Assembly (NCBI GenBank): GCA_028752905.1
Contig: JAQNBH010000022.1
Location: 620,001 to 684,000 of the forward strand
DNA length: 64,000 nucleotides
DNA from: Cladorhizidae sp. MBARI D1340-BT2
Taxonomy: Eukaryota; Porifera; Demospongiae; Poecilosclerida; Cladorhizidae
Reading direction: 5' to 3'
Part shown: positions 9,292 through 21,537 of the stretch, piece after piece
How the letters are laid out: each line of letters opens with the position of its first letter
How positions within the stretch are numbered: the first letter of the stretch is position 1
The notes under the pieces: generated by a model
Databases searched by the model: none
What the model saw: only the letters and a program-made list of their open reading frames with translations
What the model was told of the DNA's origin: nothing
Program-made: the position numbers and the translations under genes

Positions 9292-10199
9292 GAATCATAT
9301 CAAGTCCATTACAGTGAAGTGTGCAGAATATTATGGATGTTTGATATCAACAGAGAGCACAGGGAGAGACCTATCTTAATAGCTATATATCAAGTTTATA
9401 CAGTGAAGTGTGGAGAATCTATGAAGCTAACCTGTTTAGCATCAAGATAGAGAACACATAGAGAAACCTATCTTGTGATTCTATGTATGCAGAATATACG
9501 GATGTTTGGTATCAAGAGAGAGAACAGAGAGAGGCCTACCTTTAGAGCTATATATCAAGTCTATTCAGTGAAGTGTGGATAATCTATGAAGCTAACATGT
9601 TTAGCTCAAGATAGAGAACACTGAGAGATACCTATCTTGCAAGTCCATTACAGTGAAGTGTGCAGAATATATGGATGTTTGGTATCAAGAGAGAGCACTT
9701 AGAGAGTCCTATCTTAATAGCTATACATCAAGTCTATTCAGTGAAGTGTGGATAATCTACGAAGCTAACATGTTTAGCATCAAGTAAGAGTACAATTCAT
9801 AACTGCCCTAATTAACAAGACCAAAGTCCCAGATTTTGTCAACTGATAGAGAAGGCCCTTATCTGCAACATGTCAACAGATTATCAATAAATGTAGTGGT
9901 TTTTCACTGGCAGGCCACCGCTTTGGCAACTGGAAAACGCCAGGAAAGATCGCAAACCTTAACACTTCAAATCACCATAACTTGCTAATACTTAGAGTAC
10001 TCAAAATTTTGGTACGTACAAAAGACAGATAATCAGAAGAGCTATCCGTTGATATAAAATTTATCTTTTTTGAGTAAAGTGTAGAAAAGTTATGAGCTTT
10101 ACGGCAAAATAACAAGATTTTTGGGGGGAAAATGAGAAACATATAGACCAAATTAGGGCAAATATCAAGATAGAGAACACATAATGAAACCTATCATTC
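9292..10199 (+). repeat. Unit 12, full, Q' tail, B2 with a B3 marker
   Basis: 908 bp. B2 reads GGATAATCTATG at 9577-9588: the T at 9580 is the B3 state while the following TATG is B2. A short unit that regained one dimer would leave this, but so would a point mutation. Confidence 0.93.
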
Positions 10200-11107
10200 G
10201 AATCATATCAAGTCCATTACAGTGAAGTGTGCAGAATATTATGGATGTTTGATATCAACAGAGAGCACAGGGAGAGACCTATCTTAATAGCTATATATCA
10301 AGTTTATACAGTGAAGTGTGGAGAATCTATGAAGCTAACCTGTTTAGCATCAAGATAGAGAACACATAGAGAAACCTATCTTGTGATTCTATGTATGCAG
10401 AATATACGGATGTTTGGTATCAAGAGAGAGAACAGAGAGAGGCCTAACTTTAGAGCTATATATCAAGTCTATTCAGTGAAGTGTGGAGAATCTATGAAGC
10501 TAACATGTTTAGCTCAAGATAGAGAACACTGAGAGATACCTATCTTGCAAGTCCATTATAGTGAAGTGTGCAGAATATATGGATGTTTGGTATCAAGAGA
10601 GAGCACTTAGAGAGTCCTATCTTAATAGCTATACATCAAGTCTATTCAGTGAAGTGTGGATAATCTACGAAGCTAACATGTTTAGCATCAAGTAAGAGTA
10701 CAATTCATAACTGCCCTAATTAACAAGACCAAAGTCCCAGATTTTGTCAACTGATAGAGAAGGCCCTTATCTGCAACATGTCAACAGATTATCAATAAAT
10801 GTAGTGGTTTTTCACTGGCAGGCCACCGCTTTGGCAACTGGAAAACGCCAGGAAAGATCGCAAACCTTAACACTTCAAATCACCATAACTTGCTAATACT
10901 TAGAGTACTCAAAATTTTGGCACGTACAAAAGACAGATAATTAGAAGGGCTATCCGGTGATATAAAAATTTCTTTTTTGGGTAAAGTGTAGAAAAGTTAT
11001 GAGCTTTACGGCAAAATAACAAGATTTTGGGGGGGGGAAATGAGAAACATATAGACCCAATTAGGGCAAATATCAAGATAGAGAACACATAATGAAACCT
11101 ATCATTC
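10200..11107 (+). repeat. Unit 13, full, S tail
   Basis: 908 bp, one more than other S units because the tract is T4-G9-A3. CCTAACTT, CATTATAG, GACCCAATT. Pairs with short unit 14. Confidence 0.94.
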
Positions 11108-11842
11108 GAATCATATCAAGTCCATTACAGTGAAGTGTGCAGAATATTATGGATGTTTGATATCAACAGAGAGCACAGGGAGAGACCTATCTTAATAGCT
11201 ATATATCAAGTTTATACAGTGAAGTGTGGAGAATCTATGAAGCTAACCTGTTTAGCATCAAGATAGAGAACACATAGAGAAACCTATCTTGTGATTCTAT
11301 GTATGCAGAATATACGGATGTTTGGTATCAAGAGAGAGAACAGAGAGAGGCCTACCTTTAGAGCTATATATCAAGTCTATTCAGTGAAGTGTGGATAATC
11401 TACGAAGCTAACATGTTTAGCATCAAGTAAGAGTACAATTCATAACTGCCCTAATTAACAAGACCAAAGTCCCAGATTTTGTCAACTGATAGAGAAGGCC
11501 CTTATCTGCAACATGTCAACAGATTATCAATAAATGTAGTGGTTTTTCACTGGCAGGCCACCGCTTTGGCAACTGGAAAACGCCAGGAAAGATCGCAAAC
11601 CTTAACACTTCAAATCACCATAACTTGCTAATACTTAGAGTACTCAAAATTTTGGCACGTACAAAAGACAGATAATCAGAAGGGCTATCCGTTGATATAA
11701 AATTTATCTTTTTTGAGTAAAGTGTAGAAAAGTTATGAGCTTTACGGCAAAATAACAAGATTTTTGGGGGGGAAATGAGAAACATATAGACCAAATTAGG
11801 GCAAATATCAATATAGAGAACACATAATGAAACCTATCATTC
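11108..11842 (+). repeat. Unit 14, short, Q tail
   Basis: 735 bp. A2 joins B3 at 11373; GACCAAATT, CAATATAG. Same as unit 17 at every marker. Confidence 0.94.
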
Positions 11843-12749
11843 GAATCATATCAAGTCCATTACAGTGAAGTGTGCAGAATATTATGGATGTTTGATATCA
11901 ACAGAGAGCACAGGGAGAGACCTATCTTAATAGCTATATATCAAGTTTATACAGTGAAGTGTGGAGAATCTATGAAGCTAACCTGTTTAGCATCAAGATA
12001 GAGAACACATAGAGAAACCTATCTTGTGATTCTATGTATGCAGAATATACGGATGTTTGGTATCAAGAGAGAGAACAGAGAGAGGCCTACCTTTAGAGCT
12101 ATATATCAAGTCTATTCAGTGACGTGTGGAGAATCTATGAAGCTAACATGTTTAGCTCAAGATAGAGAACACTGAGAGATACCTATCTTGCAAGTCCATT
12201 ACAGTGAAGTGTGCAGAATATATGGATGTTTGGTATCAAGAGAGAGCACTTAGAGAGTCCTATCTTAATAGCTATACATCAAGTCTATTCAGTGAAGTGT
12301 GGATAATCTACGAAGCTAACATGTTTAGCATCAAGTAAGAGTACAATTCATAACTGCCCTAATTAACAAGACCAAAGTCCCAGATTTTGTCAACTGATAG
12401 AGAAGGCCCTTATCTGCAACATGTCAACAGATTATCAATAAATGTAGTGGTTTTTCACTGGCAGGCCACCGCTTTGGCAACTGGAAAACGCCAGGAAAGA
12501 TCGCAAACCTTAACACTTCAAATCACCATAACTTGCTAATACTTAGAGTACTCAAAATTTTGGCAGGTACAAAAGACAGATAATTAGAAGGGCTATCCGG
12601 TGATTTAAAAATTTCTTTTTTGGGTAAAGTGTAGAAAAGTTATGAGCTTTACGGCAAAATAACAAGATTTTGGGGGGGAAAATGAGAAACATATAGACCA
12701 AATTAGGGCAAATATCAAGATAGAGAACACATAATGAAACCTATCATTA
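11843..12749 (+). repeat. Unit 15, full, P tail
   Basis: 907 bp. GACGTG; the TATA-like site of the core reads GATTTAAAA, shared only with unit 18; CATTA. Confidence 0.94.
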
Positions 12750-13657
12750 GAATCATATCAAGTCCATTACAGTGAAGTGTGCAGAATATTATGGATGTTT
12801 GATATCAACAGAGAGCACAGGGAGAGACCTATCTTAATAGCTATATATCAAGTTTATACAGTGAAGTGTGGAGAATCTATGAAGCTAACCTGTTTAGCAT
12901 CAAGATAGAGAACACATAGAGAAACCTATCTTGTGATTCTATGTATGCAGAATATACGGATGTTTGGTATCAAGAGAGAGAACAGAGAGAGGCCTACCTT
13001 TAGAGCTATATATCAAGTCTATTCAGTGAAGTGTGGAGAATCTATGAAGCTAACATGTTTAGCTCAAGATAGAGAACACTGAGAGATACCTATCTTGCAA
13101 GTCCATTAGAGTGAAGTGTGCAGAATATATGGATGTTTGGTATCAAGAGAGAGCACTTAGAGAGTCCTATCTTAATAGCTATACATCAAGTCTATTCAGT
13201 GAAGTGTGGATAATCTACGAAGCTAACATGTTTAGCATCAAGTAAGAGTACAATTCATAACTGCCCTAATTAACAAGACCAAAGTCCCAGATTTTGTCAA
13301 CTGATAGAGAAGGCCCTTATCTGCAACATGTCAACAGATTATCAATAAATGTAGTGGTTTTTCACTGGCAGGCCACCGCTTTGGCAACTGGAAAACGCCA
13401 GGAAAGATCGCAAACCTTAACACTTCAAATCACCATAACTTGCTAATACTTAGAGTACTCAAAATTTTGGCACGTACAAAAGACAGATAATTAGAAGGGC
13501 TATCCGGTGATATAAAAATTTCTTTTTTGGGTAAAGTGTAGAAAAGTTATGAGCTTTACGGCAAAATAACAAGATTTTGGGGGGGGGAAATGAGAAACAT
13601 ATAGACCCAATTAGGGCAAATATCAAGATAGAGAACACATAATGAAACCTATCATTC
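12750..13657 (+). repeat. Unit 16, full, S tail
   Basis: 908 bp with T4-G9-A3. A3 reads CATTAGAG, shared only with unit 19; GACCCAATT. Confidence 0.94.
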
Positions 13658-14392
13658 GAATCATATCAAGTCCATTACAGTGAAGTGTGCAGAATATTAT
13701 GGATGTTTGATATCAACAGAGAGCACAGGGAGAGACCTATCTTAATAGCTATATATCAAGTTTATACAGTGAAGTGTGGAGAATCTATGAAGCTAACCTG
13801 TTTAGCATCAAGATAGAGAACACATAGAGAAACCTATCTTGTGATTCTATGTATGCAGAATATACGGATGTTTGGTATCAAGAGAGAGAACAGAGAGAGG
13901 CCTACCTTTAGAGCTATATATCAAGTCTATTCAGTGAAGTGTGGATAATCTACGAAGCTAACATGTTTAGCATCAAGTAAGAGTACAATTCATAACTGCC
14001 CTAATTAACAAGACCAAAGTCCCAGATTTTGTCAACTGATAGAGAAGGCCCTTATCTGCAACATGTCAACAGATTATCAATAAATGTAGTGGTTTTTCAC
14101 TGGCAGGCCACCGCTTTGGCAACTGGAAAACGCCAGGAAAGATCGCAAACCTTAACACTTCAAATCACCATAACTTGCTAATACTTAGAGTACTCAAAAT
14201 TTTGGCACGTACAAAAGACAGATAATCAGAAGGGCTATCCGTTGATATAAAATTTATCTTTTTTGAGTAAAGTGTAGAAAAGTTATGAGCTTTACGGCAA
14301 AATAACAAGATTTTTGGGGGGGAAATGAGAAACATATAGACCAAATTAGGGCAAATATCAATATAGAGAACACATAATGAAACCTATCATTC
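13658..14392 (+). repeat. Unit 17, short, Q tail
   Basis: 735 bp, second copy of unit 14 at a distance of 2,550 bp. A2 joins B3 at 13923. Confidence 0.94.
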
Positions 14393-15299
14393 GAATCATA
14401 TCAAGTCCATTACAGTGAAGTGTGCAGAATATTATGGATGTTTGATATCAACAGAGAGCACAGGGAGAGACCTATCTTAATAGCTATATATCAAGTTTAT
14501 ACAGTGAAGTGTGGAGAATCTATGAAGCTAACCTGTTTAGCATCAAGATAGAGAACACATAGAGAAACCTATCTTGTGATTCTATGTATGCAGAATATAC
14601 GGATGTTTGGTATCAAGAGAGAGAACAGAGAGAGGCCTACCTTTAGAGCTATATATCAAGTCTATTCAGTGACGTGTGGAGAATCTATGAAGCTAACATG
14701 TTTAGCTCAAGATAGAGAACACTGAGAGATACCTATCTTGCAAGTCCATTACAGTGAAGTGTGCAGAATATATGGATGTTTGGTATCAAGAGAGAGCACT
14801 TAGAGAGTCCTATCTTAATAGCTATACATCAAGTCTATTCAGTGAAGTGTGGATAATCTACGAAGCTAACATGTTTAGCATCAAGTAAGAGTACAATTCA
14901 TAACTGCCCTAATTAACAAGACCAAAGTCCCAGATTTTGTCAACTGATAGAGAAGGCCCTTATCTGCAACATGTCAACAGATTATCAATAAATGTAGTGG
15001 TTTTTCACTGGCAGGCCACCGCTTTGGCAACTGGAAAACGCCAGGAAAGATCGCAAACCTTAACACTTCAAATCACCATAACTTGCTAATACTTAGAGTA
15101 CTCAAAATTTTGGCAGGTACAAAAGACAGATAATTAGAAGGGCTATCCGGTGATTTAAAAATTTCTTTTTTGGGTAAAGTGTAGAAAAGTTATGAGCTTT
15201 ACGGCAAAATAACAAGATTTTGGGGGGGAAAATGAGAAACATATAGACCAAATTAGGGCAAATATCAAGATAGAGAACACATAATGAAACCTATCATTA
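14393..15299 (+). repeat. Unit 18, full, P tail
   Basis: 907 bp, second copy of unit 15, including GACGTG and GATTTAAAA; CATTA. Confidence 0.94.
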
Positions 15300-16207
15300 G
15301 AATCATATCAAGTCCATTACAGTGAAGTATGCAGAATATTATGGATGTTTGATATCAACAGAGAGCACAGGGAGAGACCTATCTTAATAGCTATATATCA
15401 AGTTTATACAGTGAAGTGTGGAGAATCTATGAAGCTAACCTGTTTAGCATCAAGATAGAGAACACATAGAGAAACCTATCTTGTGATTCTATGTATGCAG
15501 AATATACGGATGTTTGGTATCAAGAGAGAGAACAGAGAGAGGCCTACCTTTAGAGCTATATATCAAGTCTATTCAGTGAAGTGTGGAGAATCTATGAAGC
15601 TAACATGTTTAGCTCAAGATAGAGAACACTGAGAGATACCTATCTTGCAAGTCCATTAGAGTGAAGTGTGCAGAATATATGGATGTTTGGTATCAAGAGA
15701 GAGCACTTAGAGAGTCCTATCTTAATAGCTATACATCAAGTCTATTCAGTGAAGTGTGGATAATCTACGAAGCTAACATGTTTAGCATCAAGTAAGAGTA
15801 CAATTCATAACTGCCCTAATTAACAAGACCAAAGTCCCAGATTTTGTCAACTGATAGAGAAGGCCCTTATCTGCAACATGTCAACAGATTATCAATAAAT
15901 ATAGTGGTTTTTCACTGGCAGGCCACCGCTTTGGCAACTGGAAAACGCCAGGAAAGATCGCAAACCTTAACACTTCAAATCATCATAACTTGCTAATACT
16001 TAGAGTACTCAAAATTTTGGCACGTACAAAAGACAGACAATCAGAAGGGCTATCCGTTGATATAAAATTTATCTTTTTTGATTAAAGTGTAGAAAAGTTA
16101 TGAGCTTTACGGCAAAATAACAAGACTTTTGGGGGGGAAATGAGAAACATATAGACCAAATTAGGGCAAATATAAATATAGAGAACACATAATGAAACCT
16201 ATCATTC
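15300..16207 (+). repeat. Unit 19, full, Q tail, chimeric
   Basis: 908 bp. The front has CATTAGAG as in unit 16, plus GTATGC. The tail has GACAGACAATCAG, CAAGACTTTTG and TATAAATATAG as in unit 3, about 13.5 kb away. Also AAATATAGTGG, ATCATCATAAC and private TTTGATTAAAG. Confidence 0.93.
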
Positions 16208-16776
16208 GAATCATATCAAGTCCATTACAGTGAAGTGTGCAGAATATTATGGATGTTTGATATCAACAGAGAGCACAGGGAGAGACCTATCTTAATAGCT
16301 ATATATTAAGTTTATACAGTGAAGTGTGGAGAATCTATGAAGCTAACCTGTTTAGCATCAAGTAAGAGTACAATTCATAACTGCCCTAATTAACAAGACC
16401 AAAGTCCCAGATTTTGTCAACTGATAGAGAAGGCCCTTATCTGCAACATGTCAACAGATTATCAATAAATGTAGTGGTTTTTCACTGGCAGGCCACCGCT
16501 TTGGCAACTGGAAAACGCCAGGAAAGATCGCAAACCTTAACACTTCAAATCACCATAACTTGCTAATACTTAGAGTACTCAAAATTTTGGCAGGTACAAA
16601 AGACAGATAATTAGAAGGGCTATCCGGTGATATAAAAATTTCTTTTTTGGGTAAAGTGTAGAAAAGTTATGAGCTTTACGGCAAAATAACAAGATTTTGG
16701 GGGGGGAAATGAGAAACATATAGACCAAATTAGGGCAAATATCAAGATAGAGAACACATAATGAAACCTATCATTC
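16208..16776 (+). repeat. Unit 20, very short (B1 joined to B3), P tail
   Basis: 569 bp. B1 passes into B3 within the 14 shared bases at 16349-16362, removing A2, B2 and A3 (338 bp). TATTAAG, as in unit 4, which also follows a unit with the TATAAATATAG end. Confidence 0.95.
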
Positions 16777-17684
16777 GAATCATATCAAGTCCATTACAGT
16801 GAAGTATGCAGAATATTATGGATGTTTGATATCAACAGAGAGCACAGGGAGAGACCTATCTTAATAGCTATATATCAAGTTTATACAGTGAAGTGTGGAG
16901 AATCTATGAAGCTAACCTGTTTAGCATCAAGATAGAGAACACATAGAGAAACCTATCTTGTGATTCTATGTATGCAGAATATACGGATGTTTGGTATCAA
17001 GAGAGAGAACAGAGAGAGGCCTACCTTTAGAGCTATATATCAAGTCTATTCAGTGAAGTGTGGAGAATCTATGAAGCTAACATGTTTAGCTCAAGATAGA
17101 GAACACTGAGAGATACCAATCTTGCAAGTCCATTACAGTGAAGTGTGCAGAATATATGGATGTTTGGTATCAAGAGAGAGCACTTAGAGAGTCCTATCTT
17201 TATAGCTATACATCAAGTCTATTCAGTGAAGTGTGGATAATCTACGAAGCTAACATGTTTAGCATCAAGTAAGAGTACAATTCATAACTGCCCTAATTAA
17301 CAAGACCAAAGTCCCAGATTTTGTCAACTGATAGAGAAGGCCCTTATCTGCAACATGTCAACAGATTATCAATAAATGTAGTGGTTTTTCACTGGCAGGC
17401 CACCGCTTTGGCAACTGGAAAACGCCAGGAAAGATCGCAAACCTTAACACTTCAAATCACCATAACTTGCTAATACTTAGAGTACTCAAAATTTTGGTAC
17501 GTACAAAAGACAGATAATCAGAAGAGCTATCCGTTGATATAAAATTTATCTTTTTTGAGTAAAGTGTAGAAAAGTTATGAGCTTTACGGCAAAATAACAA
17601 GATTTTGGGGGGGAAAATGAGAAACATATAGACCAAATTAGGGCAAATATCAAGATAGAGAACACATAATGAAACCTATCATTC
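16777..17684 (+). repeat. Unit 21, full, Q' tail
   Basis: 908 bp. GTATGC, CCAATCTTG, TCTTTATAG in A3; T4-G7-A4. The front is duplicated in unit 25. Confidence 0.94.
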
Positions 17685-18591
17685 GAATCATATCAAGTCC
17701 ATTACAGTGAAGTGTGCAGAATATTATGGATGTTTGATATCAACAGAGAGCACAGGGAGAGACCTATCTTAATAGCTATATATCAAGTTTATACAGTGAA
17801 GTGTGGAGAATCTATGAAGCTAACCTGTTTAGCATCAAGATAGAGAACACATAGAGAAACCTATCTTGTGATTCTATGTATGCAGAATATACGGATGTTT
17901 GGTATCAAGAGAGAGAACAGAGAGAGGCCTAACTTTAGAGCTATATATCAAGTCTATTCAGTGAAGTGTGGAGAATCTATGAAGCTAACATGTTTAGCTC
18001 AAGATAGAGAACACTGAGAGATACCTATCTTGCAAGTCCATTATAGTGAAGTGTGCAGAATATATGGATGTTTGGTATCAAGAGAGAGCACTTAGAGAGT
18101 CCTATCTTAATAGCTATACATCAAGTCTATTCAGTGAAGTGTGGATAATCTACGAAGCTAACATGTTTAGCATCAAGTAAGAGTACAATTCATAACTGCC
18201 CTAATTAACAAGACCAAAGTCCCAGATTTTGTCAACTGATAGAGAAGGCCCTTATCTGCAACATGTCAACAGATTATCAATAAATGTAGTGGTTTTTCAC
18301 TGGCAGGCCACCGCTTTGGCAACTGGAAAACGCCAGGAAAGATCGCAAACCTTAACACTTCAAATCACCATAACTTGCTAATACTTAGAGTACTCAAAAT
18401 TTTGGCACGTACAAAAGACAGATAATTAGAAGGGCTATCCGGTGATATAAAAATTTCTTTTTTGGGTAAAGTGTAGAAAAGTTATGAGCTTTACGGCAAA
18501 ATAACAAGATTTTGGGGGGGGAAATGAGAAACATATAGACCCAATTAGGGCAAATATCAAGATAGAGAACACATAATGAAACCTATCATTC
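17685..18591 (+). repeat. Unit 22, full, S tail
   Basis: 907 bp. CCTAACTT, CATTATAG, GACCCAATT. Pairs with short unit 23. Confidence 0.94.
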
Positions 18592-19326
18592 GAATCATAT
18601 CAAGTCCATTACAGTGAAGTGTGCAGAATATTATGGATGTTTGATATCAACAGAGAGCACAGGGAGAGACCTATCTTAATAGCTATATATCAAGTTTATA
18701 CAGTGAAGTGTGGAGAATCTATGAAGCTAACCTGTTTAGCATCAAGATAGAGAACACATAGAGAAACCTATCTTGTGATTCTATGTATGCAGAATATACG
18801 GATGTTTGGTATCAAGAGAGAGAACAGAGAGAGGCCTACCTTTAGAGCTATATATCAAGTCTATTCAGTGAAGTGTGGATAATCTACGAAGCTAACATGT
18901 TTAGCATCAAGTAAGAGTACAATTCATAACTGCCCTAATTAACAAGACCAAAGTCCCAGATTTTGTCAACTGATAGAGAAGGCCCTTATCTGCAACATGT
19001 CAACAGATTATCAATAAATGTAGTGGTTTTTCACTGGCAGGCCACCGCTTTGGCAACTGGAAAACGCCAGGAAAGATCGCAAACCTTAACACTTCAAATC
19101 ACCATAACTTGCTAATACTTAGAGTACTCAAAATTTTGGTACGTACAAAAGACAGATAATCAGAAGAGCTATCCGTTGATATAAAATTTATCTTTTTTGA
19201 GTAAAGTGTAGAAACGTTATGAGCTTTACGGCAAAATAACAAGATTTTTGGGGGGAAAATGAGAAACATATAGACCAAATTAGGGCAAATATCAAGATAG
19301 AGAACACATAATCAAACCTATCATTC
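18592..19326 (+). repeat. Unit 23, short, Q' tail
   Basis: 735 bp. GAAACGTTATG, shared only with unit 26; private CATAATCAAACC near the end. A2 joins B3 at 18857. Confidence 0.94.
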
Positions 19327-19895
19327 GAATCATATCAAGTCCATTACAGTGAAGTGTGCAGAATATTATGGATGTTTGATATCAACAGAGAGCACAGGGA
19401 GAGACCTATCTTAATAGCTATATATCAAGTTTATACAGTGAAGTGTGGAGAATCTATGAAGCTAACCTGTTTAGCATCAAGTAAGAGTACAATTCATAAC
19501 TGCCCTAATTAACAAGACCAAAGTCCCAGATTTTGTCAACTGATAGAGAAGGCCCTTATCTGCAACATGTCAACAGATTATCAATAAATGTAGTGGTTTT
19601 TCACTGGCAGGCCACCGCTTTGGCAACTGGAAAACGCCAGGAAAGATCGCAAACCTTAACACTTCAAATCACCATAACTTGCTAATACTTAGAGTACTCA
19701 AAATTTTGGCAGGTACAAAAGACAGATAATTAGAAGGGCTATCCGGTGATATAAAAATTTCTTTTTTGGGTAAAGTGTAGAAAAGTTATGAGCTTTACGG
19801 CAAAATAACAAGATTTTGGGGGGGGAAATGAGAAACATATAGACCAAATTAGGGCAAATATCAAGATAGAGAACACATAATGAAACCTATCATTC
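19327..19895 (+). repeat. Unit 24, very short (B1 joined to B3), P tail
   Basis: 569 bp, with the same junction as unit 20, here within 19468-19481, but TATCAAG instead of TATTAAG at the start of B1. Probably one deletion event later duplicated with its neighbours. Confidence 0.95.
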
Positions 19896-20802
19896 GAATC
19901 ATATCAAGTCCATTACAGTGAAGTATGCAGAATATTATGGATGTTTGATATCAACAGAGAGCACAGGGAGAGACCTATCTTAATAGCTATATATCAAGTT
20001 TATACAGTGAAGTGTGGAGAATCTATGAAGCTAACCTGTTTAGCATCAAGATAGAGAACACATAGAGAAACCTATCTTGTGATTCTATGTATGCAGAATA
20101 TACGGATGTTTGGTATCAAGAGAGAGAACAGAGAGAGGCCTACCTTTAGAGCTATATATCAAGTCTATTCAGTGAAGTGTGGAGAATCTATGAAGCTAAC
20201 ATGTTTAGCTCAAGATAGAGAACACTGAGAGATACCAATCTTGCAAGTCCATTACAGTGAAGTGTGCAGAATATATGGATGTTTGGTATCAAGAGAGAGC
20301 ACTTAGAGAGTCCTATCTTTATAGCTATACATCAAGTCTATTCAGTGAAGTGTGGATAATCTACGAAGCTAACATGTTTAGCATCAAGTAAGAGTACAAT
20401 TCATAACTGCCCTAATTAACAAGACCAAAGTCCCAGATTTTGTCAACTGATAGAGAAGGCCCTTATCTGCAACATGTCAACAGATTATCAATAAATGTAG
20501 TGGTTTTTCACTGGCAGGCCACCGCTTTGGCAACTGGAAAACGCCAGGAAAGATCGCAAACCTTAACACTTCAAATCACCATAACTTGCTAATACTTAGA
20601 GTACTCAAAATTTTGGCACGTACAAAAGACAGATAATTAGAAGGGCTATCCGGTGATATAAAAATTTCTTTTTTGGGTAAAGTGTAGAAAAGTTATGAGC
20701 TTTACGGCAAAATAACAAGATTTTGGGGGGGGAAATGAGAAACATATAGACCCAATTAGGGCAAATATCAAGATAGAGAACACATAATGAAACCTATCAT
20801 TC
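19896..20802 (+). repeat. Unit 25, full, S tail, chimera of units 21 and 22
   Basis: 907 bp. The front carries GTATGC, CCAATCTTG and TCTTTATAG (unit 21); the tail carries S, T4-G8-A3 and GACCCAATT (unit 22). The exchange lies between about 20,325 and 20,620. Confidence 0.93.
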
Positions 20803-21537
20803 GAATCATATCAAGTCCATTACAGTGAAGTGTGCAGAATATTATGGATGTTTGATATCAACAGAGAGCACAGGGAGAGACCTATCTTAATAGCTATATA
20901 TCAAGTTTATACAGTGAAGTGTGGAGAATCTATGAAGCTAACCTGTTTAGCATCAAGATAGAGAACACATAGAGAAACCTATCTTGTGATTCTATGTATG
21001 CAGAATATACGGATGTTTGGTATCAAGAGAGAGAACAGAGAGAGGCCTACCTTTAGAGCTATATATCAAGTCTATTCAGTGAAGTGTGGATAATCTACGA
21101 AGCTAACATGTTTAGCATCAAGTAAGAGTACAATTCATAACTGCCCTAATTAACAAGACCAAAGTCCCAGATTTTGTCAACTGATAGAGAAGGCCCTTAT
21201 CTGCAACATGTCAACAGATTATCAATAAATGTAGTGGTTTTTCACTGGCAGGCCACCGCTTTGGCAACTGGAAAACGCCAGGAAAGATCGCAAACCTTAA
21301 CACTTCAAATCACCATAACTTGCTAATACTTAGAGTACTCAAAATTTTGGTACGTACAAAAGACAGATAATCAGAAGAGCTATCCGTTGATATAAAATTT
21401 ATCTTTTTTGAGTAAAGTGTAGAAACGTTATGAGCTTTACGGCAAAATAACAAGATTTTTGGGGGGAAAATGAGAAACATATAGACCAAATTAGGGCAAA
21501 TATCAAGATAGAGAACACATAATGAAACCTATCATTC
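20803..21537 (+). repeat. Unit 26, short, Q' tail
   Basis: 735 bp, copy of unit 23 with GAAACGTTATG but without its private CATAATC change. A2 joins B3 at 21068. Confidence 0.94.

Larger units (their letters stand above)
11108..16207. repeat. Higher-order repeat, 2,550 bp, two tandem copies
   Basis: Units 14-16 (11108-13657) and 17-19 (13658-16207) have the same order: short unit with Q tail and CAATATAG, then a GACGTG unit with P tail and the rare GATTTAAAA, then a CATTAGAG unit. The third unit of copy two switches from S to a Q-type tail shared with unit 3, so its last part comes from elsewhere. Confidence 0.85.
16208..21537. repeat. Imperfect block duplication bearing the 569-bp units
   Basis: Units 20-23 (16208-19326) are echoed by units 24-26 (19327-21537). 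Each block starts with a 569-bp P-tail unit, followed by a GTATGC unit with CCAATCTTG and TCTTTATAG, and ends with a short Q' unit carrying GAAACGTTATG. Unit 25 joins the front of unit 21 to the S tail of unit 22, so the second block has lost one unit at a fusion point inside a unit. Confidence 0.8.
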
